From assembly GCF_963259705.1 (NCBI RefSeq), contig NC_081844.1:16663715-16727714 (forward strand): a stretch of 64,000 nt of DNA, read 5' to 3'. Both the position numbers and the translations under genes were made by a program. The notes below the pieces were generated by a model. That model ran no database searches and was not told the DNA's origin. It worked only from the letters and a program-made list of their open reading frames with translations. Below, piece after piece: positions 22,306-34,059 of this stretch; the first letter of the stretch is position 1, and every line of letters begins with the position of its first letter. Origin of the DNA: Myotis daubentonii. Lineage: Eukaryota > Chordata > Mammalia > Chiroptera > Vespertilionidae.

Positions 22306-22925
22306 AAGGCCACTAATGAGATTTTAGTTAATGAGGCTTGAAGCTTGAGCTGTACGTTTAACAAGAGGATCGAGGTTTGGGCTGGGGCTCCCGTTTTTTA
22401 TAGGAGAGCTATTTCTACCGCACTCTGCCCCTTCCAACAGCCGGCCCTTCAGAGGCTCTGACGTCAGGGTCAGCACTCTAGTGGCACTCGGAGCCCAGAG
22501 AACTCCTCAGAAATGCTTACGGAACACCAGACCTCAACTTTGCATAAAGTCCCAGGAAAGCGCTGACAAAGGCCTGGTTATGTAATCGAGACAGCAAATG
22601 ATTAGCACAAAATGCCCCCCAACAGCAGCGGGGGAGATACCCTGTAAGGCGCAGGTCACTCCCGCGAGGGAGACCACAGAGAGAGCTGCTGGCATTAGCC
22701 CAAGTGTAGGGAAAGGGTTTTCCTCCCTAGAACAGACTTCATGAAAACCTTCATGCCAGCCTGCTGAGCCAAAGGAGCGAGGCCAAGGCCTGGGGATCTT
22801 CCCCAGGGGTGGTGGGGTGGGGTGGAGGGGGCGGTCTGCCAAGTCGTTCTTCCCCAGGAAGGTGTGGTGAGGGGGTGAGGGGAATAAGAGTTTTTGGGAA
22901 AACCCACACTGCTAGCTGGCCCATT
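22306..22925. other. Unique intergenic DNA
   Basis: No gene or repeat is recognised. G-rich runs lie at 22800-22880. Confidence 0.55.
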
Positions 22926-22936
22926 AGGGACTTTTT

Positions 22937-23412
22937 TTTTTTTTTTTTTTTTTAAGATCTTAAGTATGTTTTTTAAAAAAATATATTTTATTGATTTTTT
23001 TTTACAGAGAGGAAGGGAGAGGGATAGAGAGTCAGAAACATCAATGAGAGAGAAACATCGATCAGCTGCCTCCCGCACACCCTCTATTGGGGATGTGCCC
23101 ACAACCAAGGTACATGCCCTTGACTGGAATTGAACCCAGGACCCTTCAGTCCGCAGGCCAAGGCTCTATCCATTAAGCCAAACTGGTCAGGGCTTAAATA
23201 TGTTTTTATTGATTTGAGAGAGAGAGAGGAAGGGAGAGGGATAGAGAGATAGAAACATTGAAGAGAGAGAAACATAGATCAGCTGCTTCTTGCATGCCCC
23301 CTATTGAGGATCGAACCTGTAACCTGAGCATGTGTCCTCACTAGGAACATGTCGACATGACCTCCTGGTTCATAGTCGACCCTCAACACTAAGCACACCA
23401 GCCAGGCTGGTC
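22937..23412 (-). mobile_element. Ves-like SINE (oldest of a nest), split by another Ves
   Basis: The poly-T tail (22932-22953) is separated from its body (from about 23208) by the Ves at 22974-23192. The body has the Ves core (GAGAGAAACATAGATCAGC) but a divergent tRNA-related head (CTCCTGGTTCATAGTCGACC), a different Ves subfamily. AGGGACTTTTT at 22926-22936 and at 23413-23423 is the target duplication. Confidence 0.85.
22974..23192 (-). mobile_element. Ves SINE inserted in the tail of another Ves
   Basis: Body (ATCGATCAGCTGCCTCCCGC) and reverse tRNA head (TTGAACCCAGGACCCTTCAG, CTATCCATTAAGCC) are both present. Target duplications are CTTAAGTATGTTTTT (22959-22973) and CTTAAATATGTTTTT (23193-23207), 14 of 15 identical. 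Confidence 0.92.
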
Positions 23413-23425
23413 AGGGACTTTTTAA

Positions 23426-23646
23426 AAAAATATGTATATTATTGATTTTTTACAGAGAGGAAGGGAGAGGGCCAGAGAGCTAGAAACATCAATGAGAGAG
23501 AAACATTGATCAGCTGCCTCCTGCACACCCCCCACCGGGGATGTGCCCGCAACCAAGGTATATGCATGCCCTTGACCGGAATCAAACCCGGGACCCTTCA
23601 GTCTGCAGGCTGATGCTCTATCCACTGAGCCAAACCGGTTAGGGCT
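23426..23646 (-). mobile_element. Ves SINE inserted beside a Ves target duplication
   Basis: This is a full Ves in reverse orientation, ending in CCAAACCGGTTAGGGCT. A perfect 17-bp target duplication GGTCAGGGACTTTTTAA lies at 23409-23425 and 23647-23663. The left copy overlaps the end of the oldest SINE, which places this insertion after it. Confidence 0.94.
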
Positions 23647-23689
23647 GGTCAGGGACTTTTTAAGGCAGTTCCTCCGTGGGCTCCCCTCT

Positions 23690-23740
23690 GGTCAACACAT
23701 AGCAGGCTCTGGATAAACGGTGTTGAATGAATACATTTGT
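23690..23740 (+). repeat. L2 3' terminus
   Basis: ACACATAGCAGGCTCTGG, then AAACGGTGTTGAATGAATAC, is the typical L2 end (AATAAATGTTTGTTGAATGAATG pattern). Confidence 0.55.
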
Positions 23741-25279
23741 CCTCATCTCAGGCTCTGAGCTTGCAGGGTTTCCAGAGGAACAGGAGAAGTAGGTCATGGG
23801 GTGGAGGAAGGGTGGCAGGCAGATCACGCCCCATCCAGGTGCCCACCTGCCTCCTTGAGTCGGCAGCACGCCGGGCCTCCTTTGTCCACGTGCCCAGGGA
23901 GCTGAGCCCAGCGTGGCCTGGGGAGAGATGTGTTTCTTCTAGTCAAGGGTTAACACCAGCTCTCAGCAATGTGGAGCCAGTTACTGCATAGATGATAAAT
24001 CATAAAGAGCTGCTGAATAAATAGGCTATGCGTTAAAAGCCCTTAAACATAAAATTAAATTTATATTGTGATTAGCATTTGCGAAGTTGCTGAATGCCAA
24101 TCATGCGTGTGTCCAGCGGCTGCTCCATTTGGAGGCGTGTGCATGTACGTGATACAGATCCCGAGGCAAAGTCACGCGTGGCCCTTCCCACCCCTACCAT
24201 GTTAGTAATACTGTCTTTGGCAATGGTGCTGTGGGAGCTTTTAACTTTGAGACCACCCAGGATACAAGTCAAGGCCTTCAAAGTCAGCCTCCATCTCCCC
24301 AGATTCCACCAGTCCATGGAAGCCACGGGCAAAGGCGGCCTCATCAAAAGGCCAGGCCCTCTCAGCTCCCACAGCCTGGGCTCAGGGGATTCAGGCTCTG
24401 ACCTTCTCCAGAGCAAACTTGAAAGATGGTGCCAAGTGCTAGACACAGCCCCTGGCGGCATTCCCACTAGGCCCAGGCAAAGAACACTGTTCCTCTCCCA
24501 GCTGGGTTCTCAGTGATGGAGAATGAGGGGACTGGTCGGGCCAAGGCCAGGGGCAAAGGAAAAGTTCCTCCACTTTAGCCAGGGGCCCCAGAGCGGCTAA
24601 CTTTAAAAGACAAGGAAGAAGGGAGGGACCTGGGACCCCCCATCCCCTAATCTCTGGCTCTCCAGCTTCTCACCGTGTCCGGATGAAAGCACCTGCCCTG
24701 CTTCACAGAGGCCCTGCGAGGAAGCAGGAGACCGTGGCTGTGAATAGCACTTTGGGACATAACGCTCCCCGCCTGCACCACGGCCAATGACTGCAGCTTC
24801 AAGACCACCCGAAGCTCCGTGCTCAGAGGGCTGGCATCCCGGGCCAGCTGTGTGTCCCTGTGAGCACCTTCGCCAACAGCCAGGGAGAGCAACATGGTGG
24901 GGTGGGGGTGTTTGTGGGGGAAGGTGTGCTTGCCTGATGTCAGGATCCTGGGTCTGGACAGCCTGGCTACCCAGCACCTCCATAGACCCCAATTTCTCCC
25001 ACTGTAAAATGGAGCTCAGACCACCTGACCTCCAAGGCCCCTCCCATATCTGTGTGCTGTGAGTTCATAAACCAGACTGACATTTATCTGACACTCCCTC
25101 CACCGATGTTGAGAAGTTTATTCAGAGACTTCGTGCCCAGCATTGAGCCAGGGGGCCAAGTTCACACAAGAGAGAGGAGCTTCAGGCCAGGGCCTGACCT
25201 CGAGGAGCTCAAAGCCAAGTTAGAACGGCAGGACGCGCCGGGGCGCATCACTCTGCCGGGCACTGTCTCGCGTCATCAA
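23741..25279. other. Unique intergenic DNA
   Basis: No gene is recognised. The AT-rich block at 23985-24260 is listed as a candidate regulatory element. A short MIR-like patch (TCCCACTGTAAAATGGAGCT) lies near 24995-25060. Confidence 0.55.
23985..24260. promoter_or_regulatory. Candidate conserved non-coding element
   Basis: The block is AT-rich with little repeat character and no coding frame. It contains TAAATCATAAAGAGC, CATAAAATTAAATTTATATT and ATTGTGATTAGCATTTGC, the sort of homeobox- and MEF2-like content seen in developmental enhancers. This is inferred from composition alone; no alignment was possible. Confidence 0.25.
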
Positions 25280-25510
25280 CACTCGCTGAGCGCTTACTAT
25301 GGGCCAAGTGCTCTGTGACTCACTTCACTTACCAGGTCTTGTTTAATCTTCCACTGCCCTATGAGGGAGAGTCCAGTCCCTCCGGTTTTATCAACGAGCA
25401 GCAGAAGGTCAGGAGGCAAATCAACTTGCCCGAGATTACACGGCTGTTCCGTGACAGAGCCAGGAAAACGCGTGTCCTGCTTTATTCCCAAGTCTACATT
25501 CCTGAGCACA
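25280..25510 (-). repeat. MIR SINE remnant
   Basis: CTGAGCGCTTACTATGGGCC, AAGTGCTCTGTGACTCAC, TTGTTTAATCTTCCACTGCC, ACTTGCCCGAGATTACACGG and CGTGTCCTGCTTTATTCCCA follow the reverse-complement MIR order. Confidence 0.8.
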
Positions 25511-25779
25511 GGTGCTCGCCGGCTGGGGCTGGCAAAGGCTTCGGGGAAGAGGCATTTATTTATGCTTGTATTTATGCCCCACCCACACAATTTCAAAAAG
25601 CCTTAAGGTGGTGTTTATAATAAAAGGTGTGCAATAACTTTAAAAGGTTGTGTTTATAAAGAAGGTGTGCAATAATTGTAAAAGATCAAAATGTAAAAGG
25701 TAAAAACCCACAGAATAGAAAGGGAAGATGATTATATCTGACATCGGAACCAAAATGCTTTATTTAACCATTGGTTCAT

Positions 25780-25870
25780 TCATTCATCTCTCCATCCAAG
25801 GAACATTTATTATCTCATAAGTTTCAGACACCAGGTATTCTGTGTGGGGTGTACTGAGCTGATCATACCC
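25780..25870 (-). repeat. L2 3'-end remnant
   Basis: TTCATTCATTCATCTCTCCA, AACATTTATTATCTCATAAG and AGACACCAGGTATTCTGTGT match the reverse complement of the L2 terminus. Confidence 0.55.
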
Positions 25871-25886
25871 CCTGGTCTCAAAGTTG

Positions 25887-25936
25887 TATGTGTGTGTGCG
25901 TGCATGTGTGTGCATGTGTGTATGTGCATGTTGGTG

Positions 25937-25969
<33 letters not shown>
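25887..25969. repeat. (TG)n microsatellite, imperfect
   Basis: TGTGTG is mixed with TGCATG units, ending in a pure GT run to about 25969. Confidence 0.95.
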
Positions 25970-26499
25970 TGAGAGAAAGGAATGAGTGTTCTGTTGGAGG
26001 AAAGCATGAGCGTTGCAGTGGGCCCCTTTCCCAGACTTGGGGAGCCAGCGGTCTCCCTGAAGGATGTGTAGGAGAGGGGGGTAATACCACATTTCAGACA
26101 TTATAGCTCCTAAGCATCAAATTTAATCATGTTTCTGGCAACCACGGCGAACAGGGAAATATGATGTCTTCCACTGTGGTCTAACAACAAGAAGATCTCA
26201 TTTTCCTGTACTAAAATCTCAGACATATCTACCCGTATTTCAGGGACATTGTCCATAGCAGGCAGTCTCCCAGCATGGGTGCGCAGACAGTGCAAACCTT
26301 CATCAAGTGTCCGCGGCTCCTGGCAATCCCCCGAGAGAGCGGAGAGAAGTGCACACATTTATACAGGGAAGCAAAGTCATGTAGCTGCCTGTGTGGCTTT
26401 CCGATTCTCACACTTGTGCAGCCATTGAGCCAGAAGAATGTAGGCGTGGGCAGCGAGGAAACAGGACGTGAGCAGGAAACCTGTTGTATTAAGTCCCAT

Positions 26500-26670
26500 T
26501 CCCCGCGCTAGGCACGGCACGCACACCAGCTCACTCAGCACTCCCAAGTCTTCCAAGGGTCACTGACCCCCTAACAGGTGGCAAATGGAGACTTACAGAG
26601 GCTAAGTGGCTGCCCAGGGTCACAGAGCCAGAGCGTATTGGGAAGGACCTAGAAATTGAGCTGATTCACA
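26500..26670 (-). repeat. MIR SINE remnant
   Basis: CGCTAGGCACGGCACGCAC, TGGCAAATGGAGACTTACAG, AGGCTAAGTGGCTGCCCAGG and GTCACAGAGCCAGAGCGTAT follow the reverse-complement MIR order. Confidence 0.75.
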
Positions 26671-28029
26671 CCCACAGCACTCACCCATTCCACTCATTCT
26701 AGATTGCCTGAGCGCCTGGTCCCAACCACTCCTCTGACGAAAGAGGAAACTGAGGCAGGCAGGAGGCAAGGGACCACATCCTTGCCTCCCCGACTCCCAG
26801 GCAGATAGGTCCCTCCTCCCTCACACCCTTTCCTGCAGAGGCCCATTCATCCGGGTGGAGCAGCAGCTCAGGGCCCCGACGCTGACGGCTTCTCAGTGCT
26901 GAGGAGCCTGTGGGACCCCCTGCCCTTTGCCAGCCTTTGTTTCAAGGACCATGCACTCAGTCCAGCCTGCGACTGTGCACAGAGTCCCCAAAGGGGCACA
27001 TGTGCCGCCCTCATGCACAGGGTGCAGTGCCCACCACCCCATTCGTCTTTCAGCGTGAGGCCATCTCCACAGTGCACAGGGACGCCGACGGGAGGGGAAG
27101 GGGGAGTACTTCCTGCAGTCTCCTCCATGCACGCTTCTCTCTCTCCGTCCACTCTCTCTGCCTTTGACTTCTCTGAGTTTGTGTGCAAGCAGTTAATGAT
27201 ATTTTTAAAAAGCCAAATGAGGGGCTTAGTAAAATCATTCACTGGTTGCAGATGATCGCAGGAAGAATACCATCCTGGGGGCCATTGAGGGAAATGGCCC
27301 TGGACTGACAGGCTCTCGATTGGAGTCTGAGACGGGAAGGCAGGCAGACAGGCAGCAGCCCCCCTGCAAAGTGGGCTTCCCCCAGCCCACTGCCAGGCCC
27401 CGTGTGGGCCTGTGGTCGCCCGAGACCACAAGCAGCTGGGTCGATGCAGGGCCCGGCCAAGGAGGCCGTTACTATGGTCATTTCTCAGTCCACTTCCCTC
27501 CGGTTTGTTAGCCGGCTTCCCACACAGGGTCTCAGAGTGTGCTTCCGTGAAAGGGTAGAGAATTCCATCCCCTCTGTGTTCTGTGAACCAGAAACTTCTA
27601 CGTGTGTGGGCATGTATGGACCCACCAGTACGCACACGCCGCATCACCCCTCCCTGTGGAGTGGGGGCGCAGGAGGAGCAACGCGTGCGCCCTCAGCCCT
27701 GACACAGTCATCTGGTCTGTGGCACCCCAGCAGGCAGCGCCATGGGCAGGCCTCTCAGCCTCGCCCTCCCGGCCAGGAGAGCAGTGTCCTCACATGCTGA
27801 GCATTTTTTAAAGTAAAAGATAGTTAGTAAACTTAGGACACTTAAGACCCAGGGTTTGTCGTTCCTGGTCCCTCCCTTCTGCCTTGTCATGAACAGTCAG
27901 CAGCTTTGGGACTCTTGACTAGAGGGGGAGGAGGTTTTGCCCCCCTCCGCCCAGCCCGGGCCCCACCAGTGCCCCTCACTCCATCACTGACCGTGGGGGA
28001 CAATTCCTGTAAGGAGACTGCTCATCCAG
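26671..28029. other. Unique intergenic DNA
   Basis: No gene or repeat is recognised. A 259-codon minus-strand open stretch (26868-27647) has no domain, signal peptide or splice context that I recognise, and overlaps several other frames. Confidence 0.55.
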
Positions 28030-28150
28030 CAGGCTTTCCATGGAGCCGGGCCTGTGTGCTGGGCACGTTGGAATCTTTCCCTTTTATCCTCCTCCTGAGG
28101 TTGTATCTATTTCCTCTCCATTTTGAGAGGCAGCTGTTGATCTTGGGTAT
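28030..28150 (-). repeat. MIR-class remnant
   Basis: CCTGTGTGCTGGGCACGTTG, CCTTTTATCCTCCTCCTGAG and TCCATTTTGAGAGGCAGC fit the middle of a reverse MIR. Confidence 0.45.
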
Positions 28151-28235
28151 AATGGCCTGGTGATTTTCAACAAGCTCCTCGTCCCTTTCTCAATCACATA
28201 CCTGAACAAGCAAGACTTGAGAGTCCCCTTTTATT

Positions 28236-28464
28236 TTTTTTTTTAAAAAGTATATATTTTATTGATTTTTTCAGAGAGGAAGGGAGAGGGATAGAGAGTT
28301 AGAAACATCAATGAGAAAGAAACATCGATCAGCTGCCTCCTGCACACCCCCTACTAGGGATGAGCCTGCAACCCAGCTACATGCCCCTGACCGGAATCAA
28401 ACCCGGGACCCCTCAGTCCACAGGCCGACGCTCTATCCATTGAGCCAAACCGGTTAGGGCAAGG
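28236..28464 (-). mobile_element. Ves SINE
   Basis: This is a full Ves in reverse orientation: tail, body (AAACATCGATCAGCTGCCTC), then tRNA head (GGAATCAAACCCGGGACCCC, CTATCCATTGAGCC, CCGGTTAGGGC). GTCCCCTTTTATT at 28223-28235 and 28465-28477 is a perfect 13-bp target duplication. Confidence 0.95.
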
Positions 28465-28477
28465 GTCCCCTTTTATT

Positions 28478-29099
28478 ATAGGTGGCCCCACTTAGTAAGT
28501 AAGGCCCCCGCCTCCTCTTCTCCCTCTCTGTCTGGGCCCCTCTGGACCCCTTCCAAGCCCAGGCTCTTGCCCTGGGCAGATTTTCCTCCCTAACTTCCCA
28601 GCTCATTCACCAGACGTCTGGTGCAGTGCAGAGCGAGGTCTTGGTGCAGATTCAGGAGACTTGTGGATGCCTGGGTTTTACAATGGAACATCATTTTTCT
28701 TAACGAGGAAGGTGAGCCTGGGTAAACCAGGACATGCAGTTCTTTGGAGGGACAGGATGGAGAAATCCAGATGACTGCCAGCTTGATTATAAGATAAGCT
28801 TCCTGCAGAGGAACTCAGCTGAACTCGCAAGAACAGATGTCCCCATCTCCATCCGAAACCCAGACGCTCTCCCCTCAGCATTCTCTTCACCGCGCCCCCC
28901 CCCCCCCCCATCAAATCCGACCAGGTCTAAACCCGGCGAAAGTTACACTAAATAGTTTCCTTCTTCACTGAACCCCAAATTGGGGTTTCCTGTGGGCCTT
29001 TGAAGGGGTTCCAACAGCCAATGGTTGACAATACCAGTATTGGGACACTCTCCAAATGGAGCAAACACTTACATGTTAAACACACACAGAAAAGTGCCA
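28478..29099. other. Unique intergenic DNA
   Basis: No gene is recognised. A poly-C run of about 14 bases lies near 28895. Confidence 0.5.
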
Positions 29100-30085
29100 T
29101 AAGGACATGGGGGTCTCTTGGATGGGGACGACCTTTCTAACAATAATTCAAAATCTAGAAGCGAAAGCAAAGTTGGAAAAATTTGACTGTAAAATAAAAA
29201 AGCTCATGCATGCCCAAAACATCATAAACAGAAGGCAAATGAAAAACTGGGGAAGAGAGTGTGTACAACGTAGATCACAAAGAGCTGATGCCTCTCATAT
29301 AAAGAGAATTTGAAATCAAAAAGCTCCATAATCCAGTAGAAAAGTGGGCAAGAGACATGAACACCGAGTTCACAAAAAAGAAACGGAAATGGCTCTTTGC
29401 CCCTGGAATAGATGCACTACTTGCTCGTAGTGAGAGATGCAAATTACAGCAGCACCGGGAGACAGCAGCTCTCACCGCTCAGACTTGGCAGAAATCCAAA
29501 ATTGTGACAGGCCCAGTGTTGGCCAAGTTGTGGGGAGGCACACGGTCTGCGTCTTTGCTGGCGCCGGCGGAAGGTGAGGTGGTATCATTCCGTGGAAGTA
29601 ACACTGGTGATGTCTGCCAACACAAAAGCGTGTTTACCTGCCACTAGCGAGCCCACTTCTGGAAATCTGTCCTACAGGTACATCAAAGTGTGAATCACAC
29701 ATGCACAGTCCATCATTACCGCGCTGTTCGCGGTAGCGAAAGACCGGACACGACCCTGCGTCTGGAACAGGGGCTGGATGGATAAATCAGGTATAGGGTC
29801 CCGGTGGAAAGAGGAAACCCCGCGTACGAGTGTGTAGAGCTCTACAGGATGTCGCTGTTATGTGACTAAGAGACAAAAGCGAGGCACAGAACAAGTAAAT
29901 GGTATCACACCTTTTGTGAAAGGCTGGGAAGAAACAAGATGTGTATTCCTGTGTGCTTGTATTTACATAAAACATTGGAGAGACAGACAAGAAATGGATC
30001 AAAGGGTCAAGGGGGTTCTCGGCGAGGCGTCTCTGGGTGTATCTGTTTATTTGGTTTTGGCTTTTGATGAATGCAGATGTATTCA
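29100..30085 (+). repeat. L1 ORF2 end and 3' UTR, degenerate
   Basis: The + strand carries the L1 C-terminal order: CCAGTAGAAAAGTGGGCAAG, ACATGAACACCGAGTTCAC, GAGATGCAAATTACAGCAGC, CAGTGTTGGCCAAGTTGTGG, CCCACTTCTGGAAATCTGTC, GGCTGGATGGATAAATCAG and ACAGGATGTCGCTG. There are many frameshifts and stops, so it is a long-dead L1M-type copy. Confidence 0.85.
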
Positions 30086-30109
30086 CTGACTTGTTCAGGA
30101 AGTCCGTAT

Positions 30110-30225
30110 GTCCTGATCCAGCCTGATCATGAGAATCACTTGGGATACTTGTTAAAACCGATCCAGATCCCAGGCCCCTGCATGTGCTGGACCCTGGAGT
30201 GTGTGGATGAGGCTGAGTCTAGAGG
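30110..30225 (+). repeat. hAT-Charlie (MER58/MER3-like) remnant
   Basis: TGAGAATCACTTGGGATACT, TGTTAAAACCGATCCAGATC and CCCAGGCCCCTGCATGTGC match the AGAATCACCTGGG...TTAAAA...GGGCCCCA layout of old Charlie-derived short elements. The subfamily is uncertain. Confidence 0.6.
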
Positions 30226-30240
30226 GGGAAGTTTGGGAAA

Positions 30241-32454
30241 GCGCTGAAGCCCATTCTTGGCCCTAAGGAGCCAGTGGGGGGAGACCATCCCCGTGAAGGC
30301 CCTGTTGCAGAGTCACAACCCAGGTTCTGAAACCCAGGCTCAACGATGGGCATGAAGAGCTCACGCCTCCCCCACTCCAGCTCTGCTCCCCTACCCCCTC
30401 CCAGGGCCAGCGTCTCATCTTGCCCAGAACCATCACGGGGTTTCCTGCCCGTCTCTAGCCACCAGATGCAGGTGTTTGATTTTATGGTACTTTCCACAAT
30501 TTGTCTTATGAAAATGACATAAATGTATTTTTTCTTTTTAAGAATAAGATTATGTTATACGCCTGAATATATCTTTTCAAAATACCCTCAATCCTGCCCT
30601 GTTCCCCAGGGAATTCTGAGAGCTGATGGACATCCCTGTCCACCAACCCAGAGAGGCCCCTCCCCACTCTCAACCCTTATTCACAAAGAACAATCATGGG
30701 AGATGCTTGAAAGAGATCCCTCTGGTCCTGCCCCCCGCCCCCGCTTCCAGGAAACATTCCTGGGGCTGCTCTACAGGAGATAAGGAAGGAGACCTGACTC
30801 CTGAGAGGTGGGCTCGGGTCACCTGGGGGTTTCTTGGTCGCAGCCATCTCCCCTTTCCCTCCGCTCTGTCCTATGGGGCCGTGTGTCCCTCAGGCAGGTC
30901 GCCTCTGCCGCTCCCTTCCAGGAGCTGGGCACGTGCTCCATTTTCTTTTCAAACGTTTACGGTTAATCTTCATGAGGGAGCAGCAGGGAGTAACCCAAAT
31001 AATGACCGTGCGGGAGGTACAGAGGCTGGGGAAACGGGGCCATGGTCTCGGTCCTGGGGAGATCGCTTCGAGGCCCTCTGGAGATGCTATCTGGAATTAG
31101 AGGGCCCTGGCTGGGAGGCTCTGAAGCTAGAGCTCCCTGTGGGCCCACAGCCACAGTGACAGACACAGCTGAGCTGTGAGCGCGAGGCCGGCCGCCCACC
31201 AGGTCAGCAGCCGTCCTCTGTGCCCCGCCCTCTCCTGGCCCCTCTTTTCCAGCATTTTTGGCCTTTTCTTTTTCTGGAATCAGGAGGGAAAACTCCATTT
31301 CCTTCCTGTTTCTCATTGAAGTCCCCAAGGACTGAAGTCTTGGGAAAGCTTCGGGGTTTTCTATTTGCTGCTGACAACGAGGAATTGTGAGCCAGAGATG
31401 AGGCCTGCCAACCAGGGCTGTGGTAGGTATAGATCGGTGGGAGGTGTTAGCAGCCTGGCCTGCCTGCCTTCCCAGTAGCCCCACACCCTGCTGGGCCTCC
31501 CAGAGGAGCAGGAGCTGAACTGGGGGTTGCCCTGTCTCTCTGCAGCCTCACTTTCCTCCCTAGCGAAATGGGGCTGCTCCAGGCCAACTCCAGAGCCCCT
31601 CCTGCTGGAACTGGCATTCCTGCAGGCACCCGCCCTGCCCTGGGGCCTCTCTGCAGAAAACATTTGGGGTGAAGGGAAGCCCCTCCCAGGCAGCGTCTCT
31701 CTCAGCCCCTTTGCCCTAAAGGACAGGGCAGCATTGTCAGAGCCAAGAATGGAAGACAGGAGGTGGGAGGAGGAGGCCCTGGAGCCAGAGGCCAGCTGTC
31801 CCAGGCGGACAGTGGAATGCCTGTGGGGAGGCCCGCCCCTCTTCCCTCTGTTCTCCATGTGGCTTTGCTCCCTTTGCAGGAGGGAGAATAAACAATGAGT
31901 CAAACCTCCAACCCCATCTGGCAGCAGATGCTTGTCTTCTCTCGCTGTTTTCAAGTTTTACAGGCGGTCAGGCCATTTCCTGCTCCCTCCCTCTCTCGTG
32001 GCTGGATAAGGAGCAGCCTGTTCTCCAAAGGCCTGGAGCCAACGCATTGGGGGTGGGGATCCAGGCTGATGAGCCCAGGCCCTCAGTTCTCCAGGGGCCC
32101 CGTGGTGAAGGGGCCTGCCATGTCCCCCCTTTCAGCACCGGGAAGGGGTGCGGTCAGGGAGGAGAGTCCGAGACCCTCCACAGAGAACCCCCGGAGCTAC
32201 CAGGAAAGTCCCCACAGGGCTCCGAAGTAAACAGAGGCCTGCAGGTGGGAAAGGTATTTGGAGAACTGCTGCCCACAGGGAGGGTTTCAGGGCAGGCAAG
32301 GGTGCCTCTGGAACGTGCCTTCTTTCTTCTGTGACCCGCTGCCAGCCTCTTAAGATCTCCTCTCTTTTTGATCCCTGGCTTTACCTCTCATACTGGCTGA
32401 TACAAGCCCGTTTCCAGAGTCCCCACACAGAGCCCCACTCCCAAGTGTCCTGTG
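30241..32454. other. Unique intergenic DNA
   Basis: No gene or repeat is recognised. Several open stretches of 90-197 codons occur on both strands without recognisable domains. Confidence 0.5.
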
Positions 32455-32610
32455 CTCATTTATTCTTTCAATGAACTTCGGTGGAGTCCCGGGGCCCTGG
32501 GGCCATACGGTGGACAGCAGCCAGCCCTGCCCTCCAGGAGCCGATGGTGAAGTGGAGGAAACGGTGATTGACAAGGTCATGATGACTGAGTGATGAGCAC
32601 AGTCCTTGGT
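32455..32610 (-). repeat. L2-class remnant
   Basis: CTCATTTATTCTTTCAATGA, CATACGGTGGACAGCAGCC, CCCTGCCCTCCAGGAGCCG and GTGATTGACAAGGTCATGAT resemble the reverse L2 3' end (GATACAGCAGTGAACAA then CCCTGCCCTCATGGAGC). Confidence 0.55.
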
Positions 32611-32924
32611 GCTCAGCAAAGGCTGCCCGTTCCCTGTCCACCACCTCACCTTCCCACAGCAGCATCATGTCTGCAGGAGGCATTCACACTGAGGTGTGAC
32701 GTCCCATTAGTGCTCCCAGATGACTCCCCCCGCACAGGGGAGCTTGTTACCCCAACCCCAGGACTGCACGTCCTGGAGGGAAGGACACAGACAACTGTGG
32801 TGTCTGCCGTCTGCCTCTCTGTATCAACACCCGCACCTCACTTCTGAAAAGTGGCCAAATTCTCACCGAGGTGGGCAACATATGGTGTGTGCACCTGAAC
32901 ACTATTTTTGGAAGGAGGCTGACA

Positions 32925-33070
32925 CTGGGAGTCCAGGAATGTGGATTTAGACGGCTGTTAATTAGCTTTGTGACCTGCGGAGATTCATCCCACCTCTCAG
33001 GACCTCACTTTCCTCAGGAAGGAAGGTAATGCTATCTGGCCCGCCTGCTTCAGGCAAAGCCACTGGGAGA
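32925..33070 (+). repeat. MIR SINE remnant
   Basis: CTGACACTGGGAGTCCAGG, GTTAATTAGCTTTGTGACC, ATCCCACCTCTCAGGACCTC and ACTTTCCTCAGGAAGGAAGG follow the sense MIR order. Confidence 0.75.
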
Positions 33071-33669
33071 GGATTAGGCAGTGTCTGTGTCGGAGTTCTA
33101 CCAGCGCCTGATGAGGTCCCCTCTGAATGCAGGGGGTCGCTCTGGCCTTGCCTCCATGCTCAGTCACACAGGCCTCCCGCCACTCGGCAAGTTGGAACCA
33201 ATGAGGAGCTGCGGTTCCCTCGGATCCCCGTTCTGTGAGTGCTTCTGAGCGCCCCTTCCTGGCTCAGGTGTGCTTTTGCTCCCAACACCTGCCCCTGAGG
33301 AGGATACCCCTGGGTCTGGGAGCTGCTTCTCAAAGTGCCAGGGTACCAGGGACCCCCCCCCCCCCAACACACACACACCTTGTCCATGACAGGAATGTAA
33401 GGCCCAGCTCCCTGGTCTCACTGTCAGGACATCTCAGATGTGGAACTGACCCTGAGGTCACCTTCCTGGGTCTTGGCCTGAAGCTCTGCTTGGCTCCCTC
33501 TTCCTTACATGCTCCTCCTGGGAGCACTTTCTGGGTAATCACTCCCATATGTAGCCTGGCTCAGTATAGCAGGGTCTTTGTCCAGGGAGCTTGGCTTGGG
33601 GGAAACCTCATGAGATGATAATGGGCTATCATATTTTAGCAAGGAAGACAGTGTGAAGAGAAAGGAGAA

Positions 33670-33885
33670 GCTGTTGAGCAATTATTAAGCTCCTATAGTA
33701 TGCCATGCACTGTGCTCAATGTCTCATATTTCACCCGATCCTTAAAAACCATCTGTATGCCTGCTATACTTTCCATTTTATACTTGAGGAACCTGGAGCT
33801 CTGAGGGTTTAAATAACTCACCCGGGTAATGAAGTTAGCGAGTGACATTGGAACTCAGGTCCCCCACACTTTCTGCTTCATTTTG
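33670..33885 (-). repeat. MIR SINE, nearly complete
   Basis: GAGCAATTATTAAGCTCCTA, TAGTATGCCATGCACTGTGC, TTTCCATTTTATACTTGAGG, TTAAATAACTCACCCGGGT and GACATTGGAACTCAGGTCCC preserve the reverse MIR order. Confidence 0.88.
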
Positions 33886-34059
33886 TCCCCTCCTTGATGT
33901 GCTGTGGCTTTGGGGCGCCTGGAGCTGGCTTTGTGGGACACCTGTGAGCAAGGCATCTCCTTGGGCCTGAGTGCAGCACCCTGTAGGCATATCCCTGAAC
34001 TTGGGACAACCTTGGGAGCCTTCTGTTTCTCCTCCGGAGAGCAGTGGGACTATGTATTA

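Noticed and set aside
22926..23663. CRISPR-like array of regularly spaced repeats
   Set aside because: The repeated units are 220-bp Ves SINEs with target duplications in eukaryotic DNA.
26868..27647. 259-codon minus-strand open stretch
   Set aside because: No domain or family recognised; overlapped by open stretches in several other frames, as expected in GC-rich DNA.
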